This document shows, piece after piece, positions 8,066-15,324 of a stretch of DNA of 34,456 bases. The first letter of the stretch is position 1. Every line of letters starts with the position of its first letter. The position numbers and the translations under genes were made by a program. The notes beneath the pieces are model-generated. The model searched no databases. It was not told the DNA's origin and saw only the letters and a program-made list of their open reading frames with translations. This DNA is from a virus: positions 1-34,456 of the IMG/VR virus record IMGVR_UViG_3300023216_001265. One strand, 5' to 3'.

Positions 8066-8551
8066 TCAGTAGAACTTGCCACCCATATGGACTACATCTG
8101 GGCGCATTTTCTTCATCTTCTCAAAGAGGGCCATGCTGGCAGGGTTCATAATCCTGCCCCATCGCACAGCCGCCCCCTTGGACACCTTCTTTTTGTAGAA
8201 CTCTTTGAGAAGTTGGGTGGCGAGACCCTTTCCCCGCTGGTCTGAACGAGTGATCACCAGATGAATGTAGAGGTCTTTCCCCCCACCGCCGTAGTCGATG
8301 TAGGCGATGTCACAGGGGTCCGTGACTCCACGGCTTTCCAGCACCGGTTTCTTTAGACGCTTGTGAGTCCGGTCGCTCCAACGACGGTACTCATCAGTGA
8401 AAAGGTACTCGCGTTTTGCGGGAGGGTCTACCTTAGAGTCACAGAGAGAGAACCTGCGGGCATAATCCACACGCGGGGAACGCTCATCCCGAAAGGTGGT
8501 GCGAGCCATCCGGTAACGGCTGGCAACTCTAATGGCAGAAGGCGCGGTCAA
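8066..8551 (-). CDS. GNAT-family N-acetyltransferase
   Basis: The GNAT core appears as LYIHLVITRSDQRGKGLA (residues 94-111), where QRGKGLA is the acetyl-CoA pyrophosphate-binding motif A, followed by a helix LLKEFYKKK and a C-terminal NPASMALFEKMKKM. The fold acetylates amines on small molecules or proteins; the substrate cannot be told. The ORF starts with a TTG at 8551 preceded by GAGGA; choosing it keeps an N-terminal IRVASRYRMAR motif that also appears in two other proteins in this window (11100-11546, 12244-12558). An internal ATG at 8509 is an alternative. It is convergent with the zinc-finger gene at 7574-8062. Confidence 0.75.
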   Translation of the reverse strand: MTAPSAIRVASRYRMARTTFRDERSPRVDYARRFSLCDSKVDPPAKREYLFTDEYRRWSDRTHKRLKKPVLESRGVTDPCDIAYIDYGGGGKDLYIHLVITRSDQRGKGLATQLLKEFYKKKVSKGAAVRWGRIMNPASMALFEKMKKMRPDVVHMGGKFY

Positions 8552-8607
8552 GGGTAGTGTCCTCTATGTGCCTTAGCGTATAGACACACTCTCGATGGGA
8601 GGCAGGA

Positions 8608-8949
8608 ATGGCTGAATACTGGGTTTACGTCATTCAGTCCCTTGAACGCAGGGTGGGCAAACGAGGTCGCCCGTTGCCTGGGTTCCATTATGTCGGCTGC
8701 ACGACAGATGTTGAGCGGAGACTGTTGGAGCACAACGGTGTCAAGCGCGGTGGGGGCAAGTACACCAGCAAACACCGACCGTGGATACTTCGTGCTGTTT
8801 ATGGCCCCTATGAAGGTCGTTCCAACGCCATGAAAGCAGAGTACGCCCTCAAGCACAGCAAGCGAGGCACGGCTCGGACTAAGTGGGCCAAGTCAGATTC
8901 TAAGTGGTGCCGAGGTCTGGGACCGGATGATCCAAGGGTTAGTGCTTGA
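8608..8949 (+). CDS. GIY-YIG nuclease of the YhbQ/SLX1-like type
   Basis: This compact 113-residue protein has WVYVIQS (GIY), HYVGCTTDVERRLLEHN (YIG plus the Arg and His/Asn region), then GGGKYTSKHRPW and a Glu-containing AEYALK helix, the order of UPF0213/SLX1-like single-domain endonucleases. No DNA-binding repeats follow, unlike the enzyme at 6689-7468. GGGAGG lies five to six bases ahead of the ATG. The last residues (SKWCRGLGPDDPRV) are found again in a decayed piece at 9438-9485. The gene sits on the plus strand in an otherwise minus-strand region, which fits a mobile or recently acquired unit. Confidence 0.85.
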   Translation: MAEYWVYVIQSLERRVGKRGRPLPGFHYVGCTTDVERRLLEHNGVKRGGGKYTSKHRPWILRAVYGPYEGRSNAMKAEYALKHSKRGTARTKWAKSDSKWCRGLGPDDPRVSA

Positions 8950-9034
8950 CGGTCACCATGCCCTCAATGACGACACCTTTGGGCGTAGCTGTCCATTCAG
9001 TCATGACGTAGCCGTAGGGTGGTCGGAGATATGT
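8939..9034 (-). other. In-frame 31-codon extension after the amber stop of the gene at 9035-9391
   Basis: Directly after the TAG at 9035-9037 the same frame stays open for 31 codons to TAA at 8939. The extension contains MTEWTATPKGVVIEG, which resembles VSEFQTTAKGIYLQW just before the TAG. It overlaps the last 11 bases of the GIY-YIG gene on the opposite strand. Either stop readthrough or a former gene end that acquired a nonsense mutation would produce this. Confidence 0.4.
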
Positions 9035-9391
9035 CTACCATTGTAGGTAGATGCCCTTCGCCGTCGTCTGGAACTCGCTGACATTGGCCTTTTTCAACCA
9101 TGTGGCGAGTTTCTGTGCGTCCATTGGCCCGAAGGCTTTGAAAGGCCCGGCTGACACCGTTTTCCCAAAATAACGCACTCGCCCGCTCGACATATCGAGT
9201 GCGCGGAACTTCCGTTCAAAGTCGGCGGCGAGATTCTGGTAGGGGGCGAGAGTCTCGTCCACTGCTGGGGTCGGTGCAGCCTGCTTGGACTTCTTCAAGC
9301 CAGCCAAGATGACCTTCCGCTCGTCTGACCCTACAGGTAGAGTCGAAGCGAGGCGTATGAGGGCTTTTCGGTCAGAAGCGGTGAGGTTCAT
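9035..9391 (-). CDS. Protein with LIRLASxLPxGSxERK N-terminal module (copy 1)
   Basis: Starting at ATG 9391 (AGGAGA eight bases ahead), the 118-residue product opens with MNLTASDRKALIRLASTLPV then GSDERKVILAGLKKS. The same opening occurs in the proteins at 16761-17453 and 17463-17798, and a variant in 17836-18714. The rest (PYQNLAADFERKFRALDMSS, then VRYFGKTVSAGPF) is unrelated to the others. A longer frame to 9529 is open but its extra 46 codons run antisense to a GIY-YIG relic, so I reject it. I do not recognise the C-terminal domain. The shared opening looks like a detachable terminal signal. Confidence 0.75.
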   Translation of the reverse strand: MNLTASDRKALIRLASTLPVGSDERKVILAGLKKSKQAAPTPAVDETLAPYQNLAADFERKFRALDMSSGRVRYFGKTVSAGPFKAFGPMDAQKLATWLKKANVSEFQTTAKGIYLQW

Positions 9392-9437
9392 GGGAGTGTC
9401 TCCTTGTTGATCCCTGCTCAATAAGAAAGTTACCGTT

Positions 9438-9485
9438 TCCAAATGGTGTCGTGGGCTGGGCACAGAAGATCCGAGGGTTGGTTGA
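9438..9485 (+). pseudogene. Relic of a GIY-YIG gene C-terminus
   Basis: The plus strand reads SKWCRGLGTEDPRVG and TGA, nearly identical to SKWCRGLGPDDPRV at the end of the gene at 8608-8949. The DNA matches too (AAATGGTGTCG against TAAGTGGTGCCG). No upstream GIY-YIG domain is present here. This is the tail of a second copy, left on the far side of the 9035-9391 gene. Confidence 0.65.
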
Positions 9486-9751
9486 TTCGACCATTTTGAG
9501 AGACCATAACTTTTTTTACGGTTTCGCAAGAATTGTTGAGAAACCCAAAAGCCATGTCCACGCCAAATTCAGGTGTTTGAGAAAAGGGGCATTTCAGACA
9601 CCAAGATCACGCCGGATCAAAGAAATAGGGGGAAAAAATGATTCAGACCCTAAACGCCGCAATTATCTTCGACCACACCAAAGCTCACGAGACGCAGTAC
9701 GAGGCATTTGGCGGACATGAGTTTTTTAGTCTTTACAAACAGCAGACAAAA
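9486..9751 (+). other. Gap with a possible decayed plus-strand gene start
   Basis: The longest stretch without a convincing gene in the window. A plus-strand frame begins at ATG 9638 after GGGGGAAAAA and reads MIQTLNAAIIFDHTKAHETQ, then a Tyr/Phe-rich segment ending near SLFF. It would overlap the minus-strand gene at 9752-10141 by about 210 bases if full length. It could be the beginning of a truncated gene. I see no tRNA, terminator or repeat here. Confidence 0.25.
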
Positions 9752-10141
9752 TCACTCTTCTTCGGGCGCATCGTGAGTCGTTTTTTGAATCTGCTCTACA
9801 ATGTCCTGAGACACCCCCGGAGAGAACTTAGCAATCATCTCTATCATGTGACCTCGGACGGTTTCATCTACCTTTTCAACCGTCAGATCCAGGGGTGCGG
9901 TGCCCTGAGACATCATGGTAATGGCTGTGGTGTAGGCTTCCCGACGAAGTGTCTCAATCAATAGAGCATGGGAAGTCTGAATAAGACCGCCCGAAGGCCA
10001 CTCTTGGAGGCGTTTCAAGTCTCCAGGCGTACTTGGACGGTGCGATGAATACACTGCATCGTCGGAGAGTCTGCGACGAACCTCAACCAGAAGGTTCACA
10101 GTTTCAAAGGCATCATTCGGTTGCGGGGTTTCAGTAGCCAT
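9752..10141 (-). CDS. Hypothetical helical protein
   Basis: The 129-residue product is mostly helical and acidic toward the C-terminus (HDAPEEE). It has no recognised motif, signal peptide or membrane segment. The ATG at 10141 follows AGGGG at long spacing and begins 15 bases after the stop of the Dps-like gene. A 13-base sequence (TAGGGGTAAGATA on the minus strand), also present upstream of the gene at 4519-5202, lies across that stop. Position among small virion-like genes suggests a virion or internal protein, unproven. Confidence 0.6.
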   Translation of the reverse strand: MATETPQPNDAFETVNLLVEVRRRLSDDAVYSSHRPSTPGDLKRLQEWPSGGLIQTSHALLIETLRREAYTTAITMMSQGTAPLDLTVEKVDETVRGHMIEMIAKFSPGVSQDIVEQIQKTTHDAPEEE

Positions 10142-10156
10142 GCGGCTATCTTACCC

Positions 10157-10987
10157 CTAAGAAATCTGTTCCAACCAAGCCGCCATACGCTCCTGGTTCA
10201 TCTTCACAGCTTTCTCAGCAACCGGGTCTTCTGACTTAATGACGAACCTGTTGAGCGTAGATACCGCCGCCCCTCCGGGTTCTTTGGCAATCTCTACCGG
10301 AAGGGGGGGAGCCTCTTCTGCTTGCTCGATGGCTTCTTTCTCAGGAATATCGAGTTCCGGTGCCTTTTCCTCTACCACTGCTACATCATTAGAAATGGCC
10401 TGTGTTCTGGCAAATTCCAAGACTTCCTTCTTTTCAGGGTTGTCATAGAAGTGCTTGGCCCCCGGACCTTCGTTGGCGCTCTTGCCAGGAGGTTTGGCAA
10501 GAGCTTGCTGAAGTAAGTAAGTATTGCTCTCATGGGCATTTGCTGTTGCCATGAGCCAATCATCCAGTCCCAGAGTCATTGCAGAAACATTCTTGATGGC
10601 GTCATATGCAGCTTTAATCTTGTCCTGAAGCTCCGCTTCAGATGCGAGCCCCCGCTTGTGGTGGCATCCAATCTTTGACCACCGTGCGGTGCAACGGAAA
10701 ATATCCTGTACTTGGGGGAGTAAGCTGATGCCCTCAATCCCCACATACCCCACAATCTTTTCGGCAAGTTGGTCTACTTGATCCTGTACCGATTTATACA
10801 GCCGTTCAAAGAGAAGATGGTTTCCATAGAAAGAACCGCCCACAACTTGCCAATGTGAAGTCTGGTACGAGAGGTATTGGGCGCGTAAGGTAGCGAGGAT
10901 ATCGCTCAAATGCCCACGCACCACCTCAAGCTGCATTGGGGTGGCATTCATATAGGCTTGTTTATCTCTGGGATCCACGTTCTCCAC
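10157..10987 (-). CDS. Dps/ferritin-like protein with C-terminal extension
   Basis: Residues 26-80 follow the Dps pattern. H45-W46 is followed by H57, E61, D72 and E76, matching the spacing of the ferroxidase ligands in E. coli Dps (H51, H63, D67, D78, E82), with Glu replacing Asp once. Dps proteins form 12-mers that oxidise and store iron and protect DNA. The central part to about residue 170 continues as helices. The C-terminal third is low complexity and acidic (EEKAPELDIPEKEAIEQAEE). The frame is open 23 codons upstream of GTG 10987 without an ATG, with an acidic run. Start choice is uncertain: GTG 10987 has GAGGA ahead of it. Confidence 0.7.
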   Translation of the reverse strand: MENVDPRDKQAYMNATPMQLEVVRGHLSDILATLRAQYLSYQTSHWQVVGGSFYGNHLLFERLYKSVQDQVDQLAEKIVGYVGIEGISLLPQVQDIFRCTARWSKIGCHHKRGLASEAELQDKIKAAYDAIKNVSAMTLGLDDWLMATANAHESNTYLLQQALAKPPGKSANEGPGAKHFYDNPEKKEVLEFARTQAISNDVAVVEEKAPELDIPEKEAIEQAEEAPPLPVEIAKEPGGAAVSTLNRFVIKSEDPVAEKAVKMNQERMAAWLEQIS

Positions 10988-11099
10988 TTCCTCGTCCTCA
11001 ATCTCGATTTCTTCTACTTCCGGTTCTTCTTGGGACGACCGCCCCGGCGCACCCCCTCACGAGGCGGGCTTGGGAATACCGTGAGTCAAAGGAGGGCTA

Positions 11100-11546
11100 T
11101 TACTCATTCCAGAAACCCATCGACCAATTGTTGATGTCTTCTGCGTCATAGCCGTACTTTTTGGCAAGCTGAAAGAGCTTCTTGCGATGCTTCTGGCCCC
11201 ACGCCCCCATATGGGCATAATCACCTTGAGGGGAAAAGAGATCGTATCCAGCACCGTCATAGGCGATGATGACATCTGCGCCTTCACCTCCTCGGGGGGC
11301 ATAGGTGTCGATGTCTTTCCCTGCCCATACCTTGATATCGGCAACCGGGTCGTACTTCCCGCCCTTTCCGTGGTCAGCCCCCATGTCTCGGGATTCCTCG
11401 GCCCGAATATCATCCAGATACTTGAGCAGGGCTTGCTGCAAGTGTCGAGCATTGCGCCCAGCATACTTGGAGCCCGCAGCCCTTTGTCGTTGGAGCCATC
11501 GACCCCCCACGCGAAGAGGGCTGCCATATTGGGTATCGGCTTTCAT
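11100..11546 (-). CDS. Hypothetical protein with RVGGRWL N-terminal motif
   Basis: From ATG 11546 (TAATG overlap with the stop of the upstream gene) the product is 148 residues. It begins MKADTQYGSPLRVGGRWLQR, a motif similar in position and spacing to the IRVASRYRMAR start of the acetyltransferase at 8066. The middle has a helical AGRNARHLQQALLKYLDDIRA; the C-terminus is rich in Tyr and Gly. A TTG at 11558 would add four residues. No family recognised. Neighbouring genes look like virion or internal proteins. Confidence 0.65.
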   Translation of the reverse strand: MKADTQYGSPLRVGGRWLQRQRAAGSKYAGRNARHLQQALLKYLDDIRAEESRDMGADHGKGGKYDPVADIKVWAGKDIDTYAPRGGEGADVIIAYDGAGYDLFSPQGDYAHMGAWGQKHRKKLFQLAKKYGYDAEDINNWSMGFWNE

Positions 11547-11797
11547 TAGTCTTCCCAACGAATCCAGCCTTCTACACTGGTAGGGGCATTGGCTTTCTTG
11601 TCCTTCTTTTCTTTCTCGTCGTTTTCCTCACCCTCTTTCTTCTTCTTTTCGCAGTTGTCGCGCATCGGGCCTTCAGGCAGCTTTTCACAGCCTGCTTCCT
11701 TCTCCCTGGCGACCATCTCCCGAAGGGTCATCAGAACTTCTCCCGTAGAAAGGGAAGTCTTATACTTCATGGCGGCTTTTTCAATCGGTAACTTCAT
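11546..11797 (-). CDS. Small charged hypothetical protein
   Basis: The 83-residue product has a central run of Glu and Lys (CEKKKKEGEENDEKEKKDKK) and two cysteines, CEKL and CEKK. It is likely largely helical or disordered. AGGAG precedes ATG 11797 and the stop overlaps the next gene by one base (TAATG). No family recognised. It may be an assembly or scaffolding accessory; low-complexity charged proteins are common in phage head clusters, but that is an inference. Confidence 0.6.
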   Translation of the reverse strand: MKLPIEKAAMKYKTSLSTGEVLMTLREMVAREKEAGCEKLPEGPMRDNCEKKKKEGEENDEKEKKDKKANAPTSVEGWIRWED

Positions 11798-11806
11798 GGG
11801 AAACTC

Positions 11807-12235
11807 CTAGGCAAATACGTCGTAGCCAACGTCGCCGGTAATGTCTGCGGCGGCTTGCACCTTGAACCCCGCAATCGTTTTATTGGAAATCTTGAAAACA
11901 CTAAAGACTTCAGATGAAAGCTGAACCCGATAGGTGGCGTTGGAAAAGGCTTCTACGAAAGTAACGGTCTTTTCATGTTCGGCAGCAAATTCCAAAGTGC
12001 CGTTTACAGAACTGGTAAGGGACATGATGGTCTCCACCTTAGCGATAGCGTCTTCGATATCTTCGCTTACGCTCTTAGGTATTTTGGTGTACGGGCTGAT
12101 AACGAATCCATAAGGATCTTGAATATCCCGAACCGTGATATTCCCTTCTGAATCCTGCCCGATGGTAAAGAGATACCTTTCAGACACCGCGCCTGAAGAG
12201 TAGGTAAATTCCGCTAATTGTAATGATGCGGCCAT
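11807..12235 (-). CDS. Putative virion protein
   Basis: This 142-residue product is beta-rich with little charge at its ends, for example AEFTYSSGAVSERYLFTIG and NITVRDIQDPYGFVIS. There is no enzymatic motif. AGGAGA precedes ATG 12235. The next two genes downstream are separated by 10 bases or less, so it is likely in one transcript with them. I infer a structural role from composition and position. Confidence 0.6.
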   Translation of the reverse strand: MAASLQLAEFTYSSGAVSERYLFTIGQDSEGNITVRDIQDPYGFVISPYTKIPKSVSEDIEDAIAKVETIMSLTSSVNGTLEFAAEHEKTVTFVEAFSNATYRVQLSSEVFSVFKISNKTIAGFKVQAAADITGDVGYDVFA

Positions 12236-12243
12236 CCGATCTC

Positions 12244-12558
12244 CTACCAGACCCCGGTGGTTTCACAGCCTGCTTGACGCAACCACGAATCCAACTTGAT
12301 CAATCCTTCTCGATCCCCGGACCAAATCGTGATTTGATCAAATCCGGTCTTGAGTCCCAAGTCGGTGATGGGATCCACCGAACCAATCTTGATTTTACCG
12401 TCCCGAAAAGAACGCAGAAGACCCGGAAGATTCTTTACTTCTTTGGCCCCACGATAGACCGTCATACGGTACTCAGCGGCGGCATTTGCCTCTACCCACT
12501 TCCTGGCTAATCGTTTAGCCATAGCCACCCTACGATACGATGGTGCTTTGGAGGGCAT
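12244..12558 (-). CDS. Small basic hypothetical protein with RVAMAKRLARKW motif
   Basis: From ATG 12558 (AGGAGA ahead) the product is 104 residues. The N-terminus, MPSKAPSYRRVAMAKRLARK, is basic and helical and resembles the RVAxR starts of the proteins at 8066 and 11100. The rest has alternating strands and helices ending GLIKLDSWLRQAGCETTG. No known domain is visible. A 12-residue longer start at 12594 lacks comparable support. It may be a small virion or DNA-binding protein. Confidence 0.6.
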   Translation of the reverse strand: MPSKAPSYRRVAMAKRLARKWVEANAAAEYRMTVYRGAKEVKNLPGLLRSFRDGKIKIGSVDPITDLGLKTGFDQITIWSGDREGLIKLDSWLRQAGCETTGVW

Positions 12559-12610
12559 AGGGGTTGTCTCCTTGAGTCTACTTTTCCAACTCAATAGGGA
12601 GACAACCGAT

Positions 12611-13222
12611 TTAGGAAACCAAGTGAATCATTGGTTCGGCCCATTGCGCTCGTTGGACCTCTTTAAGAATGTTGAGGTTAGCCGCAACGTGATGAAAAAG
12701 TTGGATGTAGGTGCTCATTTCAGGATCTTCTTCCATTTTCTTGAGAGAACGGAAGAAACGATGGCGAACAAAGCCTTGGGTTACGCCCATTCGCTTGGCG
12801 ACTTCGCTCTGACAAGTAGTATCCACCATCCCCATCATAATTTTGATATCGATGGGATCCTTGAGAACCGTTGCTAAGTCCTCTTCCATGGTTGGTATCG
12901 AAACTTCGGGAAGATCTAAGAGATACTTGATTCGTGCCGCTGCGCGTTGAAGTCGGTAACAAACGGTAGGTTGGCTTACATTGAAAATGTCAGCGATGGC
13001 CGTTTGGCGTAAACGTCGGAAAAAATACAATTCCACGAAGTCTGCTTCACGCGGGGGGATGCGATCCAACACACCCTGCACACGGGTTAACTGCTGTTCC
13101 CGTTCAGGGGAGAGATGTTCTGTAGTGGTAATCGTCAAATACCCCAGGCCATCTTCTACACAAAATCGCTTTTCCAAATCCGAGGGGTCGTAAACTTTGT
13201 GGCCGCACCAATAATCAGACAT
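12611..13222 (-). CDS. Sigma-factor-like DNA-binding protein
   Basis: The 203-residue protein has a sigma region 4-like helix-turn-helix at about residues 56-102: IPPREADFVELYFFRRLRQ, then TAIADIFNVSQPTVCYRLQR and a helix. The 'ADIFNVSQPTVCYRLQRA' segment is the DNA-recognition helix pair of sigma-70 families. A second possible helix-turn-helix follows at about 134-156 (EVAKRMGVTQGFVRHRFF). I see no region 2, so it may need a partner or bind DNA without directing initiation. It overlaps the NusG-like gene by 8 bases. Phages of this kind use such proteins to redirect host RNA polymerase; alternative is a simple regulator. Confidence 0.75.
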   Translation of the reverse strand: MSDYWCGHKVYDPSDLEKRFCVEDGLGYLTITTTEHLSPEREQQLTRVQGVLDRIPPREADFVELYFFRRLRQTAIADIFNVSQPTVCYRLQRAAARIKYLLDLPEVSIPTMEEDLATVLKDPIDIKIMMGMVDTTCQSEVAKRMGVTQGFVRHRFFRSLKKMEEDPEMSTYIQLFHHVAANLNILKEVQRAQWAEPMIHLVS

Positions 13223-13871
13223 GTTCTTCTCCAGTTATTTCTAGGGTGATGTCGCTATCCTCTGGGACATCTTCTTCACCGTTGTCAATTCGCAACATGT
13301 CACCATCCTCTGGAGCATCTTCTTCTTTGCCATCATCAGGCCGCAACATGATTTTAGGGATTCTGCGAATAGCCGTCAGGGATCTCATGGCAATAAGTAC
13401 GTGGGCATATTCTTTATCCATCCCTATTACTTGTCCTGAGAGTCCGCGATAAGGGCCTTCGGCCACCCGCACTTCCATATCGTTATCGAGTTCTACTGCT
13501 AACATCGCCTGCAAACCGGCGCGAATCTCCTCTAAAGAATCATCGGTAACGGTAGAAAGAGTGGGAATTCCTGCCCCACTCCTTTGAGTCATTACTTGCT
13601 TTACATAGGGAGAATTGTGTCCCAAGGCAATGTAGTGGCTTTCTTCTATTCCCGTAGCTATAAAAGCGTAGCCTTCCATCATATTGAGAACGATGAGCTT
13701 CCCTTTACGTTTGTAAGAAATACAAGGGATAAAAATTGGAAAATCCTCATCCAAAGAGAGTTCTTTCCGAAATAAGCTGGTCAACGTGCCTTCTTCGGCT
13801 CGTTGTTCTCCCATTCGACTTAGTTCAACAACCACCCATGTTCGTCTATCCCTCGCGTCCGCTGGACCCAT
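13215..13871 (-). CDS. NusG-like transcription factor
   Basis: The 218-residue product has an NGN-type first domain: WVVVELSRMGEQRAEEG near residue 12, FIPC at 47-50 and EGYAFIATG near 66-74, where NusG shows 'GYVLV'. A KOW motif follows at about 133-165: VRVAEGPYRGLSGQVIGMD, with strands after it. NusG/RfaH proteins bind RNA polymerase and alter elongation, pausing and termination. A C-terminal tail repeats an EEDxPEDxD unit twice, an acidic addition not in host NusG. It lies between the sigma-like and DnaX genes, with overlaps on both sides, so all three may be co-translated. Confidence 0.75.
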   Translation of the reverse strand: MGPADARDRRTWVVVELSRMGEQRAEEGTLTSLFRKELSLDEDFPIFIPCISYKRKGKLIVLNMMEGYAFIATGIEESHYIALGHNSPYVKQVMTQRSGAGIPTLSTVTDDSLEEIRAGLQAMLAVELDNDMEVRVAEGPYRGLSGQVIGMDKEYAHVLIAMRSLTAIRRIPKIMLRPDDGKEEDAPEDGDMLRIDNGEEDVPEDSDITLEITGEEHV

Positions 13872-15315
13872 TGCTCAATCTCCGCAAGTGGGCTGCAACA
13901 ACAACTTTGAATACATCAGGTGTAAGCATGTCATTGGTGGGATGCGCTGGAGAAAGGGGGGAAGAGGTATCTGAAGAACGGGTGCGGCGATGGTACGAGC
14001 CTTTTCCAATAGCTCGTGGATCAACCCAAACCCCCGTATCTGTTGTTCGCGCACCACTCACTCCACTCTTGGCAGTGCCAACAGTACCCGTGCCGTTGAC
14101 CTCCAAAACTTTACCCATAGAAGGAGAAGGGAGAACGATTTTTTCTTCTATTCCCATTGAGGGGGCGGGAGAGGTATTTTTGAGGGGTGTCAGAGGGACA
14201 GAAGACGGCGCAAGAGGCAAGATAATAGCATTGGGAACAGCGGTGCTCACCCCTCGGGAAATCAAATGGTGTTGTAACCCCACATCCAACACCAATGTTT
14301 GAGCCGTGGGGCGGTGGGGTGGAGAAGCGAAACGAGAAGCCAAGGTAAGCAACACTTCCCCACGTTGGGAAAGAACCTCAATACCCTCTTGTTTCCACAT
14401 ACGGGGAATCTTCCCCACTCCTAAATGATGGCGATAAGCGCATAAAGCTGCTTCAGAAATCCGCTCATAAGCAACAGAAGGGGAAACCTCTATCGCTATT
14501 TCGTGAACCCCCTCAATAGCAGCAGGAAGATCCACGCCAATCTGTTCCAACAGAGTGATTGCCTTATCGTTCACTCCAAGCCGTAAGTAGGATACGACCG
14601 CTTCTTGGGTCACTGCACTCAGGAGGGACACCGCTTCAATGGTTTTGAGGGCATCCCGAATATGGCACTCGGCGGCTTCTGCAACCATAACGAGAGCGTC
14701 TTGCTCCCACTCAATGCCTTCCCGATCACAGACGTGAGCCAGACGAACAGCAATCTTTTCAGGCGGCACGGTCTTGATCACAAAAGCCGGGGCACACCGT
14801 GAAAAGATGGTCGCTCTCATCTTTTCGGGTTCCGTGGTGCAAAAGATACAAACCAATTGTTTTTCTTCGGCACCCGGAACGCAATCTTCCATAGGTTTGA
14901 GCAGGGCATCCAAGGCTTGCTTGGAAAGCCGATGGGATTCGTCAAAGAGGTAGATGCGGCGTTTTCCAGAGAACGTGGAATAGCCAATGTCATCGGTAAT
15001 CCGCAGAACATCTGCTTTTCCCGACTTCGTAGCCGCGTCTAATTCCTCAAAACTTTCGGACACCTTCCCAGCAAGAAGGGTGTTGCAAGAAGGGCACTCA
15101 TCACAGGGTTCCCCCTCTTTGGGGTTTTCACACAAAAGGGCGCGGGCCAAGATACGCCCCAACGTGGTTTTTCCAGAGCCGTGTTGTCCACAGAATACAT
15201 AGCTCTGGTGAAACCCACGTCCTTCCTTCACAAACTGTTTCAGGACGGCAACACTGTCTTGTTGTCCTAAGACATCGGCGTAAGAAGTGGGGCGGTATTT
15301 GGTATCAAGAGCCAT
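13846..15315 (-). CDS. dnaX: DNA polymerase III gamma/tau-like clamp loader subunit
   Basis: The clamp loader uses ATP to put the sliding clamp on DNA. Here the Walker A motif is CGQHGSGKTT (residues 42-51), the zinc cysteines are C62, C71, C74 and C77, the Walker B/DEAD-type box is FDESH (124-128), and the sensor-1/arginine finger motif is SRC (172-174). These match bacterial DnaX. The C-terminal third (about residue 350 onward) is Pro/Ser/Thr-rich and probably a disordered linker. Length (489) is between gamma and tau. The first 26 bases of the NusG-like gene overlap its 3' end. Together with the sliding clamp at 20323 it shows a bacterial-type replisome. Confidence 0.92.
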   Translation of the reverse strand: MALDTKYRPTSYADVLGQQDSVAVLKQFVKEGRGFHQSYVFCGQHGSGKTTLGRILARALLCENPKEGEPCDECPSCNTLLAGKVSESFEELDAATKSGKADVLRITDDIGYSTFSGKRRIYLFDESHRLSKQALDALLKPMEDCVPGAEEKQLVCIFCTTEPEKMRATIFSRCAPAFVIKTVPPEKIAVRLAHVCDREGIEWEQDALVMVAEAAECHIRDALKTIEAVSLLSAVTQEAVVSYLRLGVNDKAITLLEQIGVDLPAAIEGVHEIAIEVSPSVAYERISEAALCAYRHHLGVGKIPRMWKQEGIEVLSQRGEVLLTLASRFASPPHRPTAQTLVLDVGLQHHLISRGVSTAVPNAIILPLAPSSVPLTPLKNTSPAPSMGIEEKIVLPSPSMGKVLEVNGTGTVGTAKSGVSGARTTDTGVWVDPRAIGKGSYHRRTRSSDTSSPLSPAHPTNDMLTPDVFKVVVAAHLRRLSNGSSGREG

Positions 15316-15324
15316 CTCCCCTCA

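Noticed and set aside
8939-9391. Reassignment of TAG as a sense codon in this phage.
   Set aside because: Several genes (for example those ending at 5229 and 10157) end in TAG with the next gene starting right after, so TAG acts as a normal stop.
9389-9529. Longer start at 9529 for the copy 1 module gene.
   Set aside because: The extra codons are antisense to the GIY-YIG relic; ATG 9391 has a good AGGAGA and begins exactly with the shared module.
13846-15315. Programmed frameshift in dnaX, as in E. coli.
   Set aside because: I saw an A-rich run near 14140 but no clear slippery heptamer with a following stem-loop and no early stop; not supportable by eye.
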